A stretch of DNA of 9,405 nucleotides, taken from the NCBI GenBank assembly GCA_015488975.1, contig WFMT01000248.1, positions 1 to 9,405 on the forward strand, written 5' to 3'. A program made the position numbers and the translations under genes. The notes beneath the pieces were generated by a model. That model ran no database searches, had not been told where the DNA came from, and saw only the letters and a list, made by a program, of their open reading frames with translations. This document shows positions 1 to 6,471 of the stretch, piece by piece. Source of the DNA: Campylobacteraceae bacterium. Its GTDB lineage: Bacteria > Campylobacterota > Campylobacteria > Campylobacterales > JALSKU01. Within the stretch, counting starts at the first letter, position 1; every line of letters starts with the position of its first letter.

Positions 1-81
1 AGCCTTCGTCAAAATTTAACGAAAACTAATACTTGGTTATTTTCTTTTATGAATATGTTTTTTTAAACTACCCATACTTTA
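1..81. other. Downstream spacer after oorC, no gene and no convincing terminator
   Basis: This AT-rich stretch follows the oorC stop. I see no start with a usable Shine-Dalgarno on either strand. The only structure is a short inverted repeat, TTCGT (5-9) and ACGAA (19-23), with a 9-nt loop and no U-run. On the minus strand a TTGACG (7-12) resembles a -35 hexamer, and any matching -10 would lie outside the window. Termination or the next gene therefore cannot be placed from what is visible. Confidence 0.4.
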
Positions 82-636
82 TTAACTATTCAAAGCTTCA
101 AGAGCATATTTTTCACCTAATTCAAAAGCTTTTTTATTAAGCTCTATAAATTTAGGTGGAACTTTTTCAATCATGGTATTATAAACAAAATCCCTATCCA
201 TAACTTTTGTCATAGCTATTGTAATTCCCAATGCTATAACCGACTGAGTTACGACATTGCCAACTTCTTCTTTGGCTATTGTAATAAGTGGTATTTCATA
301 GATTTTCCATTTTTTTCTATCTTCATCAGTAGGATGAACAAGATTTGGCTCAACTACTATAATACCGCCTGGCTTAACTCCGCTTTTAAAAGAGTCGTAA
401 CTAACTTGTGCAACTGATAGCATAAACTCTATCTCACCTTCATTGGCGTAAGGGTATAATATCTCCTTGTTATCAAGCAAAATATCGACTTTTGTAGGTC
501 CTCCTCTGACTTGAGAGGTATAAGTGGCAGCCTTTACACCATAACCACCATCTTTTATTTTAGCTGCAGCTAAAATCTCTCCGGCAAGAAGAACACCTTG
601 ACCACCAACACCTGTAAATCTTAATTGATGTCCCAT
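82..636 (-). CDS. oorC: 2-Oxoglutarate:acceptor oxidoreductase, gamma subunit
   Basis: This is the gamma (domain III) subunit that packs against the TPP/CoA region of the OorAB core. The 184 residues open with the family signature RFTGVGGQGVLLAGEILA; the glycine loop GVGGQG is at 9-14. TSQVRGGPTKVDI (40-52) is the second conserved block. The protein has no cysteine at all, which fits a subunit with no cluster of its own. The start is ATG with TAAGGAG 5 nt upstream. It is the last gene of the visible operon, ending at TAA 81 bases from the window edge. Gamma subunits of pyruvate and 2-oxoglutarate enzymes look alike; the assignment rests on the oorDAB neighbours. Confidence 0.95.
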   Translation of the reverse strand: MGHQLRFTGVGGQGVLLAGEILAAAKIKDGGYGVKAATYTSQVRGGPTKVDILLDNKEILYPYANEGEIEFMLSVAQVSYDSFKSGVKPGGIIVVEPNLVHPTDEDRKKWKIYEIPLITIAKEEVGNVVTQSVIALGITIAMTKVMDRDFVYNTMIEKVPPKFIELNKKAFELGEKYALEALNS

Positions 637-641
637 CTGTT

Positions 642-648
642 CTCCTTA
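642..648 (-). promoter_or_regulatory. Stop codon merged with Shine-Dalgarno (oorB to oorC)
   Basis: TAAGGAG on the minus strand unites the oorB stop with the oorC Shine-Dalgarno, 5 nt before the oorC ATG. It is the same layout as at the fumarase alpha/beta, fumarase beta/sucC and oorD/oorA junctions. Confidence 0.7.
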
Positions 649-1476
649 TAATTTAACTTTAGAATTTGTTTGTGCAGCTTCAATAACTTTGTCATAAAGC
701 TCACAATACTCTGGTTCATCTTCATTTTTCAAAATTCCTACTGGAAATTTACCTTTTTGTTCATCTTTACTTAATGCATCAAATTTTCTTTTTGATAATG
801 ATATAGAATCAATCCAACTAAGATTTTGTGCAGCTTCGCCCATTTTGTTTTTTCTACCAAGGTTTATATGGCAATTTGAAAAAATATCAAAGAAAGAGTA
901 ACCTTTATGTTTAAAACCTTCAACAAATACTTTTTCAAGTTTTTTAGGATCAAGTACACTCTCTCTGGCTACAAAACTTGCTCCTGCACCATCAGCCAGT
1001 TTACAAGCATCAAAAACAGGATCTATATTTCCGTATTGCATCGTAACTGTCCACATTCCTTGAGGAGTTGTAGGACTTGTTTGAGAATTAGTCAAACCAT
1101 AAATAAAGTTATTAATAACAACATGGTTTAAATCTATATTTCTTCTGCAACCATGGATTGTATGGTTTCCACCTATCGCTAAGCCATCTCCATCACCCGT
1201 AACAACTATAACATGCTTATCAGGATTAGCAAGCTTGATTCCTGTTGCATAAGCAATAGCTCTACCATGGGTAGTATGGACAGTATTACAGTTTACATAA
1301 GAACTAAGTCTTCCGCTACATCCTATTCCTGAGACTATACATACATCATCCATATCCCAACCAAGTTTATCTATAGCCCTTATGATGGATTTTAGTATCA
1401 CGCCATCACCACATCCCCAACACCAAAGTGTCGGCATTTTATCCGTTCTTAAATATTTATCATAATTAAAAGCCAT
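646..1476 (-). CDS. oorB: 2-Oxoglutarate:acceptor oxidoreductase, beta (TPP and [4Fe-4S]) subunit
   Basis: This is the thiamine-pyrophosphate-binding catalytic subunit. In 276 residues it shows WCWGCGDG (18-25, Cys19 and Cys22), GIGCSGR (Cys53) and SNCHINLGR (Cys202), the four cysteines that hold the proximal [4Fe-4S] cluster in enzymes of this family. The TPP-Mg motif starts at GDGDGLAIGGNH (94-105) and ends at INNFIYGLTNSQ (121-132). The GDGDGLAIGGNH form and the SQTSPTTPQG segment after the motif are typical of OorB/KorB rather than pyruvate-specific subunits. The start is ATG, overlapping the oorA stop, and oorC follows after 9 nt. No signal or membrane segment is seen; the complex is soluble and expected to be oxygen-sensitive. 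Confidence 0.96.
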   Translation of the reverse strand: MAFNYDKYLRTDKMPTLWCWGCGDGVILKSIIRAIDKLGWDMDDVCIVSGIGCSGRLSSYVNCNTVHTTHGRAIAYATGIKLANPDKHVIVVTGDGDGLAIGGNHTIHGCRRNIDLNHVVINNFIYGLTNSQTSPTTPQGMWTVTMQYGNIDPVFDACKLADGAGASFVARESVLDPKKLEKVFVEGFKHKGYSFFDIFSNCHINLGRKNKMGEAAQNLSWIDSISLSKRKFDALSKDEQKGKFPVGILKNEDEPEYCELYDKVIEAAQTNSKVKL

Positions 1477-1478
1477 TA
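1474..1478 (-). other. TAATG stop/start overlap, oorA to oorB
   Basis: The oorA stop TAA and the oorB start ATG share one base. The oorB Shine-Dalgarno AAGGAG (1485-1490) is written by the last oorA codons (Lys-Glu before Met-Phe), 8 nt ahead of the ATG. Coupled translation of the two catalytic-core subunits is the likely result. Confidence 0.85.
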
Positions 1479-2603
1479 GAACATCTCCTTAACTTTTTCT
1501 ACCATTTCACTTGGTGCGATAGGTCTTCCGTTTGCTTTATGAAGAGTTTTAAAATCATCTCTTTTTGTAACTCGTTGTATCTCTTCAAGGTATTGCCCCA
1601 TATTAAGTTCAGTTATAAAGATTTTATCAAACTTTTCACCGATTTCTTTTAACTTCTCAGCAGGACTAGGCCAAATGGTAATAGGTCTGAACAAACCAGC
1701 TTTTATACCATCTTTTCTCAATTTTTCAACTGCTTCTTTTGCACCCCTGCTAATACTTCCATAAGCTATAATGCATACTTCAGCATCATCAAGTTTGTAT
1801 TCTTCATAAGATACAATATTTTCTCTGTTTTTATTGATTTTTCCCATTAGTCTTTCGATATTGAACTCACATTGTTCACCATCTTCAGTAGGAAATCCAG
1901 TTGGTCCGTGATGAAGTCCTGTTATATGATACCTGTAACCTTTAAAAAAAGGATTTAAAACTGCAGGCTTATCCATATCTTGACCATAAGGTTTATAATC
2001 TTTTGGATCACCGCTAAACTCTTCTCTTTTTACTATTTTCAACTCTTCAACATCAGGAATAGTTGCTTTTCCTTGCATGTGACCCAAAGTCTCATCTAAA
2101 AGTAAAAATACCGGAGTCATATATTTTTCAGCCAGATTAAATGCTCTTACCGTTTCGCTATATGCTTCTTCCAAGCTTCCAGGACATAGTGCAATAGATG
2201 CAAAATCACCATGACTAGGATATTTTGCTTGACCTATATCAGCTTGGGAAACACGAGTAGGAAGACCCGTGCTAGGACCACCTCTCATAACATTTACTAT
2301 AACCAAAGGAACTTCAGTTATAAATGAGAAACCGATTTGCTCTGATTTTAAACTGATACCGGGGCCGCTTGTAGCAGTCATAGACTTAACGCCACTCATC
2401 GAAGCTCCAAGTGCAACTGAAATTCCGCCTATCTCATCTTCCATTTGTATAAATTTACCACCAACTTTTGGTAGTAAAACACTACAATCATGGGCTATTT
2501 CACTTGAAGGAGTGAGGGGATAGCCACCAAAAAATCTACATCCACATTCAACAGCAGCTTGAGCTGCCAGTTTATTTCCGGTTGAAATAACTTCTCTTGC
2601 CAT
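1476..2603 (-). CDS. oorA: 2-Oxoglutarate:acceptor oxidoreductase, alpha subunit
   Basis: With OorB, OorC and OorD this enzyme interconverts 2-oxoglutarate plus CoA with succinyl-CoA plus CO2, exchanging electrons with ferredoxin or a similar carrier. OorA holds domains I and II of the oxoacid oxidoreductase fold. In the 375-residue product, GYPLTPSSE (27-35) is the oxoacid-binding YPxTP motif. QMEDEIGG (53-60) includes the glutamate expected to contact the TPP aminopyrimidine, and TATSGPGISLKSEQIG (76-91) follows. The domain II-like part, from about residue 270, contains AYGSISRGAKEAVEKLR and FITELNMGQYLEEI. Starting at the preceding TTG would give 376 residues but leaves an unusable 2-nt spacer. 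The stop overlaps the oorB start by one base. The four-gene oorDABC layout separates this from pyruvate (porCDAB) and indolepyruvate enzymes. Confidence 0.95.
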   Translation of the reverse strand: MAREVISTGNKLAAQAAVECGCRFFGGYPLTPSSEIAHDCSVLLPKVGGKFIQMEDEIGGISVALGASMSGVKSMTATSGPGISLKSEQIGFSFITEVPLVIVNVMRGGPSTGLPTRVSQADIGQAKYPSHGDFASIALCPGSLEEAYSETVRAFNLAEKYMTPVFLLLDETLGHMQGKATIPDVEELKIVKREEFSGDPKDYKPYGQDMDKPAVLNPFFKGYRYHITGLHHGPTGFPTEDGEQCEFNIERLMGKINKNRENIVSYEEYKLDDAEVCIIAYGSISRGAKEAVEKLRKDGIKAGLFRPITIWPSPAEKLKEIGEKFDKIFITELNMGQYLEEIQRVTKRDDFKTLHKANGRPIAPSEMVEKVKEMF

Positions 2604-2608
2604 CAATA

Positions 2609-2615
2609 CTCCTTA
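2609..2615 (-). promoter_or_regulatory. Stop-merged Shine-Dalgarno that decides the oorA start
   Basis: TAAGGAG on the minus strand contains the oorD stop TAA and the Shine-Dalgarno for oorA. The ATG at 2603-2601 is 5 nt away. The TTG directly before it, at 2606-2604, would be only 2 nt away, too close for initiation, so the ATG is the start. Confidence 0.75.
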
Positions 2616-2930
2616 AGCACTTAATTTCATATAATGATTTTTCTTAATCTCTTCTGCCCTCTGCTTTGCTTCAGGAGTCAATTTTGCAAACTTAACTTCA
2701 CTTCTTTCAGCAACAAATATAGCAAAATCAGGACAATGAAGTTCGCAATCTCTACAACCTATACAAGCTTCAGGATTTTCAACCGATATGGTTGAGCCTA
2801 AAATAGTTGTATCCGCAGGCACCATAGCCAATACTCCAGCCGGACACATTTCTACACATATATCACAAGCTTTACATTTATGAATATCAACCCAAACGGG
2901 TGTATTCTCCGGAGCTTTCATACTACTCAT
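2613..2930 (-). CDS. oorD: 2-Oxoglutarate:acceptor oxidoreductase, delta (2x[4Fe-4S] ferredoxin-like) subunit
   Basis: This small electron-transfer subunit links the TPP/Fe-S core of OorABC to an external acceptor or donor such as ferredoxin or flavodoxin. The 105 residues contain two full [4Fe-4S] motifs: CKACDICVEMCP (Cys19, 22, 25, 29) and CIGCRDCELHCP (Cys56, 59, 62, 66). The 26-residue spacing and a basic, helical C-terminal tail match the delta subunits of four-subunit oxidoreductases. The start chosen is the ATG at 2930, with GGGAG 5 nt upstream; a second ATG at codon 4 has a poorer position. It lies between sucD (21 nt) and oorA (9 nt), the position known in Campylobacter and Helicobacter oor operons. 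A generic ferredoxin is the only alternative, and the context rules strongly for OorD. Confidence 0.94.
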   Translation of the reverse strand: MSSMKAPENTPVWVDIHKCKACDICVEMCPAGVLAMVPADTTILGSTISVENPEACIGCRDCELHCPDFAIFVAERSEVKFAKLTPEAKQRAEEIKKNHYMKLSA

Positions 2931-2951
2931 ATTTTCTCCCTCTTTTTTTAT

Positions 2952-3824
2952 TTAATTTTCCATAATTTCATTTACAGCTTTTCCTATCTCAGCAGGACTA
3001 ACTACAACTTTTACTCCAGCAGCCTCAAGAGCTTCCATTTTCTCTTTGGCAGTCCCACTACCACCACTTACAATAGCTCCTGCATGACCCATTCTTTTAC
3101 CTTTTGGTGCAGTTTGGCCCGCTATAAAAGCCACAACAGGCTTAGAGACATGTTCTTTTATATATTTTGCCGCTTGAATTTCAAGATCTCCGCCTATCTC
3201 GCCTATCATAACAATAGCTTTTGTATCTGGATCAGCTTCAAACATCGGTAAAAGTTGTAAATAACTAAGCCCGATGATTGGGTCTCCACCTATTCCAACC
3301 GCAGTTGTGATACCCCATCCCTCTTCGCAAACTTGATTTGCCGCTTCATAGGTTAATGTTCCGCTTTTAGAAATAAGCCCTACAATACCTCTTTTAAATA
3401 CCATTCCAGGCATAATACCTATCTTACACTCTTCGGCTGTGATAACACCAGGACAATTTGGACCTATAGTTTTCATGCCATTTTTAACAGCATAAGCTTT
3501 TGCTTTCATCATATCTTGCACAGGAGCACCTTCAGTTATGATGACGGCAAGCTCTATTCCTGCATCCGCTGCTTCCATAACCGCATCAGCTACAAATGCA
3601 GGCGGTACAAATACCATAGATACAGTAGCACCTGTAGCTTTAACTGCCTCTTTAACGGTATTAAATACCGGCTTTTCAAGATGCTCCATTCCACCTTTAC
3701 CAGGAGTCACGCCGCCAACTATTTTAGTACCATAGGCTAAACACTGCTCAGCATGAAAAGAACCCTCTTTTCCGGTAAAACCTTGAACTATTACTTTTGT
3801 ATCTTTATTTACCAAAATACTCAT
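2952..3824 (-). CDS. sucD: Succinyl-CoA synthetase, alpha subunit
   Basis: This subunit binds CoA and carries the phosphorylated histidine that passes phosphate between nucleotide and succinyl phosphate. It is 290 residues, the normal length. The CoA-binding N-terminal fold shows QGFTGKEGSFH (14-24) and VGGVTPGKGG. IGPNCPGVIT holds the conserved Cys near the CoA thiol. The catalytic histidine is His247 in KRMGHAGAIVSGGSGTA. The start is ATG, with the Shine-Dalgarno inside the sucC coding region and a 4-base overlap. It is followed after 21 nt, an A-rich stretch on the coding strand, by oorD. Close identity with E. coli SucD across all motifs leaves no serious alternative. Confidence 0.97.
   Translation of the reverse strand: MSILVNKDTKVIVQGFTGKEGSFHAEQCLAYGTKIVGGVTPGKGGMEHLEKPVFNTVKEAVKATGATVSMVFVPPAFVADAVMEAADAGIELAVIITEGAPVQDMMKAKAYAVKNGMKTIGPNCPGVITAEECKIGIMPGMVFKRGIVGLISKSGTLTYEAANQVCEEGWGITTAVGIGGDPIIGLSYLQLLPMFEADPDTKAIVMIGEIGGDLEIQAAKYIKEHVSKPVVAFIAGQTAPKGKRMGHAGAIVSGGSGTAKEKMEALEAAGVKVVVSPAEIGKAVNEIMEN
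3821..3824 (-). other. ATGA start/stop overlap, sucC to sucD
   Basis: The four bases ATGA hold the sucD start (ATG) and the sucC stop (TGA). The sucD Shine-Dalgarno, AAAGGAG (3832-3838), lies inside the last sucC codons (Lys-Gly-Glu). This arrangement usually couples translation and suits a 1:1 complex. Confidence 0.85.
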
Positions 3825-4996
3825 TTTATCTCTCCTTTAGCTGCTGCAACCGCTTTTTTAGCTCCATCTAACAAATCAGTTGCTGAAATTATATTATTAA
3901 TATTTGAGTTTTTCAAAATCTCTGCAGCCTCGGGTGCATTTGTTCCGTCAAGTCTAACAATAACAGGAACATGAACATCCACTTTTTTTGTTGCTTCTAT
4001 AATTCCATTTGCAATCCTGTCACATCTTACAATTCCGCCAAAAATATTAACAAAGATTGATTTGACATTTTGATCACTTAAAATAATTTCAAAACCTTTT
4101 GCAACGGTTTCAGGATTGGCAGAGCCGCCTACATCTAAAAAGTTTGCAGGAGTACCGCCGACATAATTTATCGTATCCATAGTTCCCATAGCAAGTCCTG
4201 CTCCATTTACCATGCATCCAACATCACCATGAAGTTTAATATAACTTAATCCATATTTTTTAGCTTCAGTTTCAGTAGGAACTTCTTCACTTAAATCTCT
4301 CATAGCTTCGATGTCAGGATGCCTATATAAAGCATTATCATCAAATCCTATCTTAGCATCAAGAGCAATAAAATCTCCAGCTTTTGTTCTTAAAAGCGGA
4401 TTTATCTCTATAAGTTCAACATCATTTTCTATATAAACTTTATAAAGTGCATTAGCAAATTTTATAAATTTACCTATTTGTTCTTTTGGAAGATTAAGTC
4501 CAAAAGCAAGTTCTCTTCCATGAAATCCTTGAAAACCGATACTAGGATCAATTGCAACTTTTACAATCTTTTCAGGAGATTCGCTCGCAACTTTTTCTAT
4601 CTCCATTCCACCTTCGGTGCTTGCCATCATAACAGGCATCTCTTTTGCTCTGTCTAATACCATGCCAAGATAAAACTCAGACTCTATATCAGCACCCTCT
4701 TCAATATAAACTTTTTGAACAAGTTTTCCCTCAGGTCCGGTTTGATGGGTTACAAGAATCATGCCAAGAATTTGTGAAGCAATCTCTCTTACTTCATCTA
4801 TACTTTTAGCAAGTTTAACACCACCTCCAAGTCCTCTTCCACCAGCGTGTATCTGAGCTTTAACTACCCAAATTTTTCCACCTAACTCTTTAGCATTCGC
4901 AACTGCTTCATCAACAGTAGTTGCTACTTTTCCTCTTGGAGTTGGCACACCGTATTTTCTAAATATCTCTTTTGCTTGGTATTCGTGTATATTCAA
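3821..4996 (-). CDS. sucC: Succinyl-CoA synthetase (ADP-forming type), beta subunit
   Basis: With SucD this enzyme interconverts succinate, CoA and ATP with succinyl-CoA, ADP and phosphate; the reductive cycle uses the succinyl-CoA-forming direction. The 391 residues are close to the 388 of E. coli. The N-terminal ATP-grasp domain has Lys46 and HAGGRGLGGGVK (50-61). Mg-nucleotide ligands are Glu197 and Asn199 in EINPLL, and Asp213. The C-terminal ligase domain has GGIVRCDRIANG, the segment that meets the phosphohistidine of SucD. The N-terminus MNIHEYQAKEIF is the canonical start of the family, so the initiator is the TTG at 4996-4994 rather than any later ATG. The gene follows fumarase beta by 10 nt and overlaps sucD by 4 bases. 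ATP versus GTP preference is not settled by the sequence alone. Confidence 0.97.
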   Translation of the reverse strand: MNIHEYQAKEIFRKYGVPTPRGKVATTVDEAVANAKELGGKIWVVKAQIHAGGRGLGGGVKLAKSIDEVREIASQILGMILVTHQTGPEGKLVQKVYIEEGADIESEFYLGMVLDRAKEMPVMMASTEGGMEIEKVASESPEKIVKVAIDPSIGFQGFHGRELAFGLNLPKEQIGKFIKFANALYKVYIENDVELIEINPLLRTKAGDFIALDAKIGFDDNALYRHPDIEAMRDLSEEVPTETEAKKYGLSYIKLHGDVGCMVNGAGLAMGTMDTINYVGGTPANFLDVGGSANPETVAKGFEIILSDQNVKSIFVNIFGGIVRCDRIANGIIEATKKVDVHVPVIVRLDGTNAPEAAEILKNSNINNIISATDLLDGAKKAVAAAKGEIK

Positions 4997-5001
4997 TATT
5001 T

Positions 5002-5009
5002 CCTCCTTA
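5002..5009 (-). promoter_or_regulatory. Strong Shine-Dalgarno merged with stop, fixing the TTG start of sucC
   Basis: TAAGGAGG on the minus strand joins the TAA stop of the fumarase beta gene to the strongest Shine-Dalgarno of the window. It stands 5 nt before the TTG initiator of sucC. The strength of the site may offset the weak start codon. Confidence 0.75.
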
Positions 5010-5567
5010 ATCTTTTATTTCAAATTTTGCTCGTCCTATATCGTACAAATCATTTCCATAAGTATCGTTTATAACAGTTACGGGAAAATTCTCAACCCCA
5101 AGTTTTCTTATAGCCTCAGGTCCAAGTTCCGGATAAGCTATAACTTCAGCACTTTTTATAGTTTTACCTATGAGTGCTCCTGCTCCTCCAGTCGCTCCAA
5201 AATAGATAGCTTTGTATTTTTGGCAAGCATCTTTTACTGCTTGATTTCTTTTACCCTTTCCTATCATCCCTTTTTGACCTTTTGATATAAGCAAAGGAGA
5301 ATATGCATCCATCCTGTAACTTGTTGTCGGTCCCGCACTTCCTATAGGGTCTCCCGGTTTTGGAGGAGTAGGCCCTACAAAATAAATAACACTTCCTTTT
5401 AAATCAAAAGGCAACTCTTTTCCCTCATCAATCAAGTCAACCAACCTTTTATGGGCAGCATCTCTTGCTGTAAACATTGTTCCGGTTAAATATACAATAT
5501 CACCAGCTTTTAGTTGAATTATATCTTCGTCACTTAGTGGCATTGTTAAATGGTATGTTTTACTCAT
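5007..5567 (-). CDS. Class I fumarate hydratase, beta (C-terminal) subunit
   Basis: This is the second half of the two-subunit class I fumarase; in single-chain enzymes it is the C-terminal domain, which closes over the cluster bound by the alpha subunit. The 186 residues match the family. Conserved blocks are TARDAAHKR (33-41), YFVGPTPPKPGDPIGSAGPTTSYRMD in two parts (62-75 and 76-87) and KGMIGKG (99-105), the last carrying the conserved Lys104. The GSAGPTTS loop and Arg35, Arg85 and Lys104 are the kind of substrate-binding residues expected in this domain. It has no signal peptide or membrane segment. It sits 9 nt after the alpha gene and 10 nt before sucC, so one transcript is near certain. 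As with its partner, L-tartrate dehydratase beta is the alternative reading, disfavoured by context. Confidence 0.92.
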   Translation of the reverse strand: MSKTYHLTMPLSDEDIIQLKAGDIVYLTGTMFTARDAAHKRLVDLIDEGKELPFDLKGSVIYFVGPTPPKPGDPIGSAGPTTSYRMDAYSPLLISKGQKGMIGKGKRNQAVKDACQKYKAIYFGATGGAGALIGKTIKSAEVIAYPELGPEAIRKLGVENFPVTVINDTYGNDLYDIGRAKFEIKD

Positions 5568-5573
5568 TTTTTA

Positions 5574-5579
5574 TCCTTA
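5574..5579 (-). promoter_or_regulatory. Stop codon merged with Shine-Dalgarno (fumarase alpha to beta)
   Basis: The minus strand reads TAAGGA: the TAA stop of the alpha subunit gene supplies the first bases of the Shine-Dalgarno for the beta subunit gene, whose ATG begins 6 nt later. A terminating ribosome would sit on the next initiation site, which suggests coupled translation of the two subunits. Confidence 0.7.
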
Positions 5580-6428
5580 TAACACTATATGTGAGTGTCT
5601 TGAACTATGACACTGAACATTTACACTTACAGGAAGTGAAGCGATATGACAAGGCTGTCTTTCTATATGAACCGCCAACACGGTTTTAGTTCCACCCATA
5701 CCCATAGCACCAATTCCTAGCTTATTAAGCTCTTCTAAAATCTCTTTTTCAAATTCATTGAGTTCTGGATTTTCATTATCAGTACCAGCTTCTCTAAAAA
5801 GTGCGTGCTTACTTGAAATCGCAGCTTTTTCAAATGTACCGCCTATACCTATGCCCACGATTATAGGGGGACAGGGATTTGGTCCGGCATTACTGATAAC
5901 TTCTTTTACAAATTTTAAAATTCCTGGTTTTCCCTGTGCTGGGGCAAGTACCGTAGCACGACTTACATTTTCACTGCCACCGCCTTTTGCTGCATATTCG
6001 ATATCGAGTTTATCACCCTCCACCAAATCAAAGTGTATAACAGCCGGCAAATTATATCCCACTTTATCTTTTAAATTATCTCTAGTAAAACAATCACAAG
6101 TAGAAGCTCTGAGATACCCCTCTTTGTAACCTATTTCAGTTCCTTTATTGATGGCATCTCTAAGCGAGCCACCTTTTACTCTAAAATCCTCTCCTACTTT
6201 TACAAAAAATACCGCTAAACCGGTATCTTGACATAGTGGTCTATCTTCTGTCCTTGCAATTTCCGCATTTTCAAGAATCTGTTTTAACACTTCTTTACAA
6301 ACAGGACTCTTTTCTTCATCATAAGCTTTATTTAGTGCATCCATAGCATCTTTAGGTAAATTGTATGCAGTATGTACTATCATAGTTTTGATACTTTTTA
6401 CAATATCATCAAATTCAACTTCTCTCAT
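5577..6428 (-). CDS. Class I fumarate hydratase, alpha (N-terminal, iron-sulfur) subunit
   Basis: This is the iron-sulfur subunit of the oxygen-sensitive two-subunit fumarase that interconverts fumarate and malate. It is 283 residues, the usual alpha length. The three expected cluster cysteines are visible: Cys66 in LCQDTG, Cys186 in GPNPCPP and Cys273 in NVQCHSSRH. The substrate-site block KGGGSENVSR spans 148-157, and the glycine-rich GIGIGGTFEKAA starts at 192. The segment 109-128, where I recall a DPL...NTGDNTPA motif in other class I fumarases, reads STCDCF followed by NLKDKVGYNLPA, with Cys111 and Cys113. The start is ATG with AAGGAG 8 nt upstream and 37 bp after mdh. The partner beta gene follows after 9 nt. 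A tartrate dehydratase is the main alternative for this family, but the setting among TCA genes favours fumarase. The names fumA or ttdA are both used for such genes, so no symbol is given. Confidence 0.92.
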   Translation of the reverse strand: MREVEFDDIVKSIKTMIVHTAYNLPKDAMDALNKAYDEEKSPVCKEVLKQILENAEIARTEDRPLCQDTGLAVFFVKVGEDFRVKGGSLRDAINKGTEIGYKEGYLRASTCDCFTRDNLKDKVGYNLPAVIHFDLVEGDKLDIEYAAKGGGSENVSRATVLAPAQGKPGILKFVKEVISNAGPNPCPPIIVGIGIGGTFEKAAISSKHALFREAGTDNENPELNEFEKEILEELNKLGIGAMGMGGTKTVLAVHIERQPCHIASLPVSVNVQCHSSRHSHIVL

Positions 6429-6446
6429 CTGAAAATCTCCTTATAT

Positions 6447-6471
6447 TTAGTAACTGATCTTATAACTAATC
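6447..6471. repeat. Imperfect 12-13-nt tandem direct repeat across the mdh stop
   Basis: On the plus strand TTAGTAACTGATC (6447-6459) is followed at once by TTATAACTAATC (6460-6471). The copies differ by one substitution and one single-base indel, and the second contains the mdh stop codon. It may be the trace of a short slipped-strand duplication that spaced mdh from the fumarase gene. Chance similarity is possible at this length. Confidence 0.3.

Noticed and set aside
907..1131. Plus-strand open frame of 74 codons inside oorB
   Set aside because: It lies wholly opposite a well-conserved TPP-binding subunit, has no recognisable motif and is rich in residues expected from antisense AT-rich DNA.
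2880..3251. Plus-strand open frame of 123 codons across oorD and sucD
   Set aside because: It is antisense to two conserved genes; its Ser/Phe/Tyr-rich composition is a reflection of the opposite strand's codons, and no domain is seen.
5758..6129. Plus-strand open frame of 123 codons opposite the fumarase alpha gene
   Set aside because: Antisense shadow of a conserved enzyme; the hydrophobic runs do not form a clear membrane protein and there is no supporting ribosome binding site context.
5007..6428. L-tartrate dehydratase for the fumarase alpha/beta pair
   Set aside because: The families are related, but placement between mdh and sucC and the absence of tartrate transport or regulatory genes favour fumarase.
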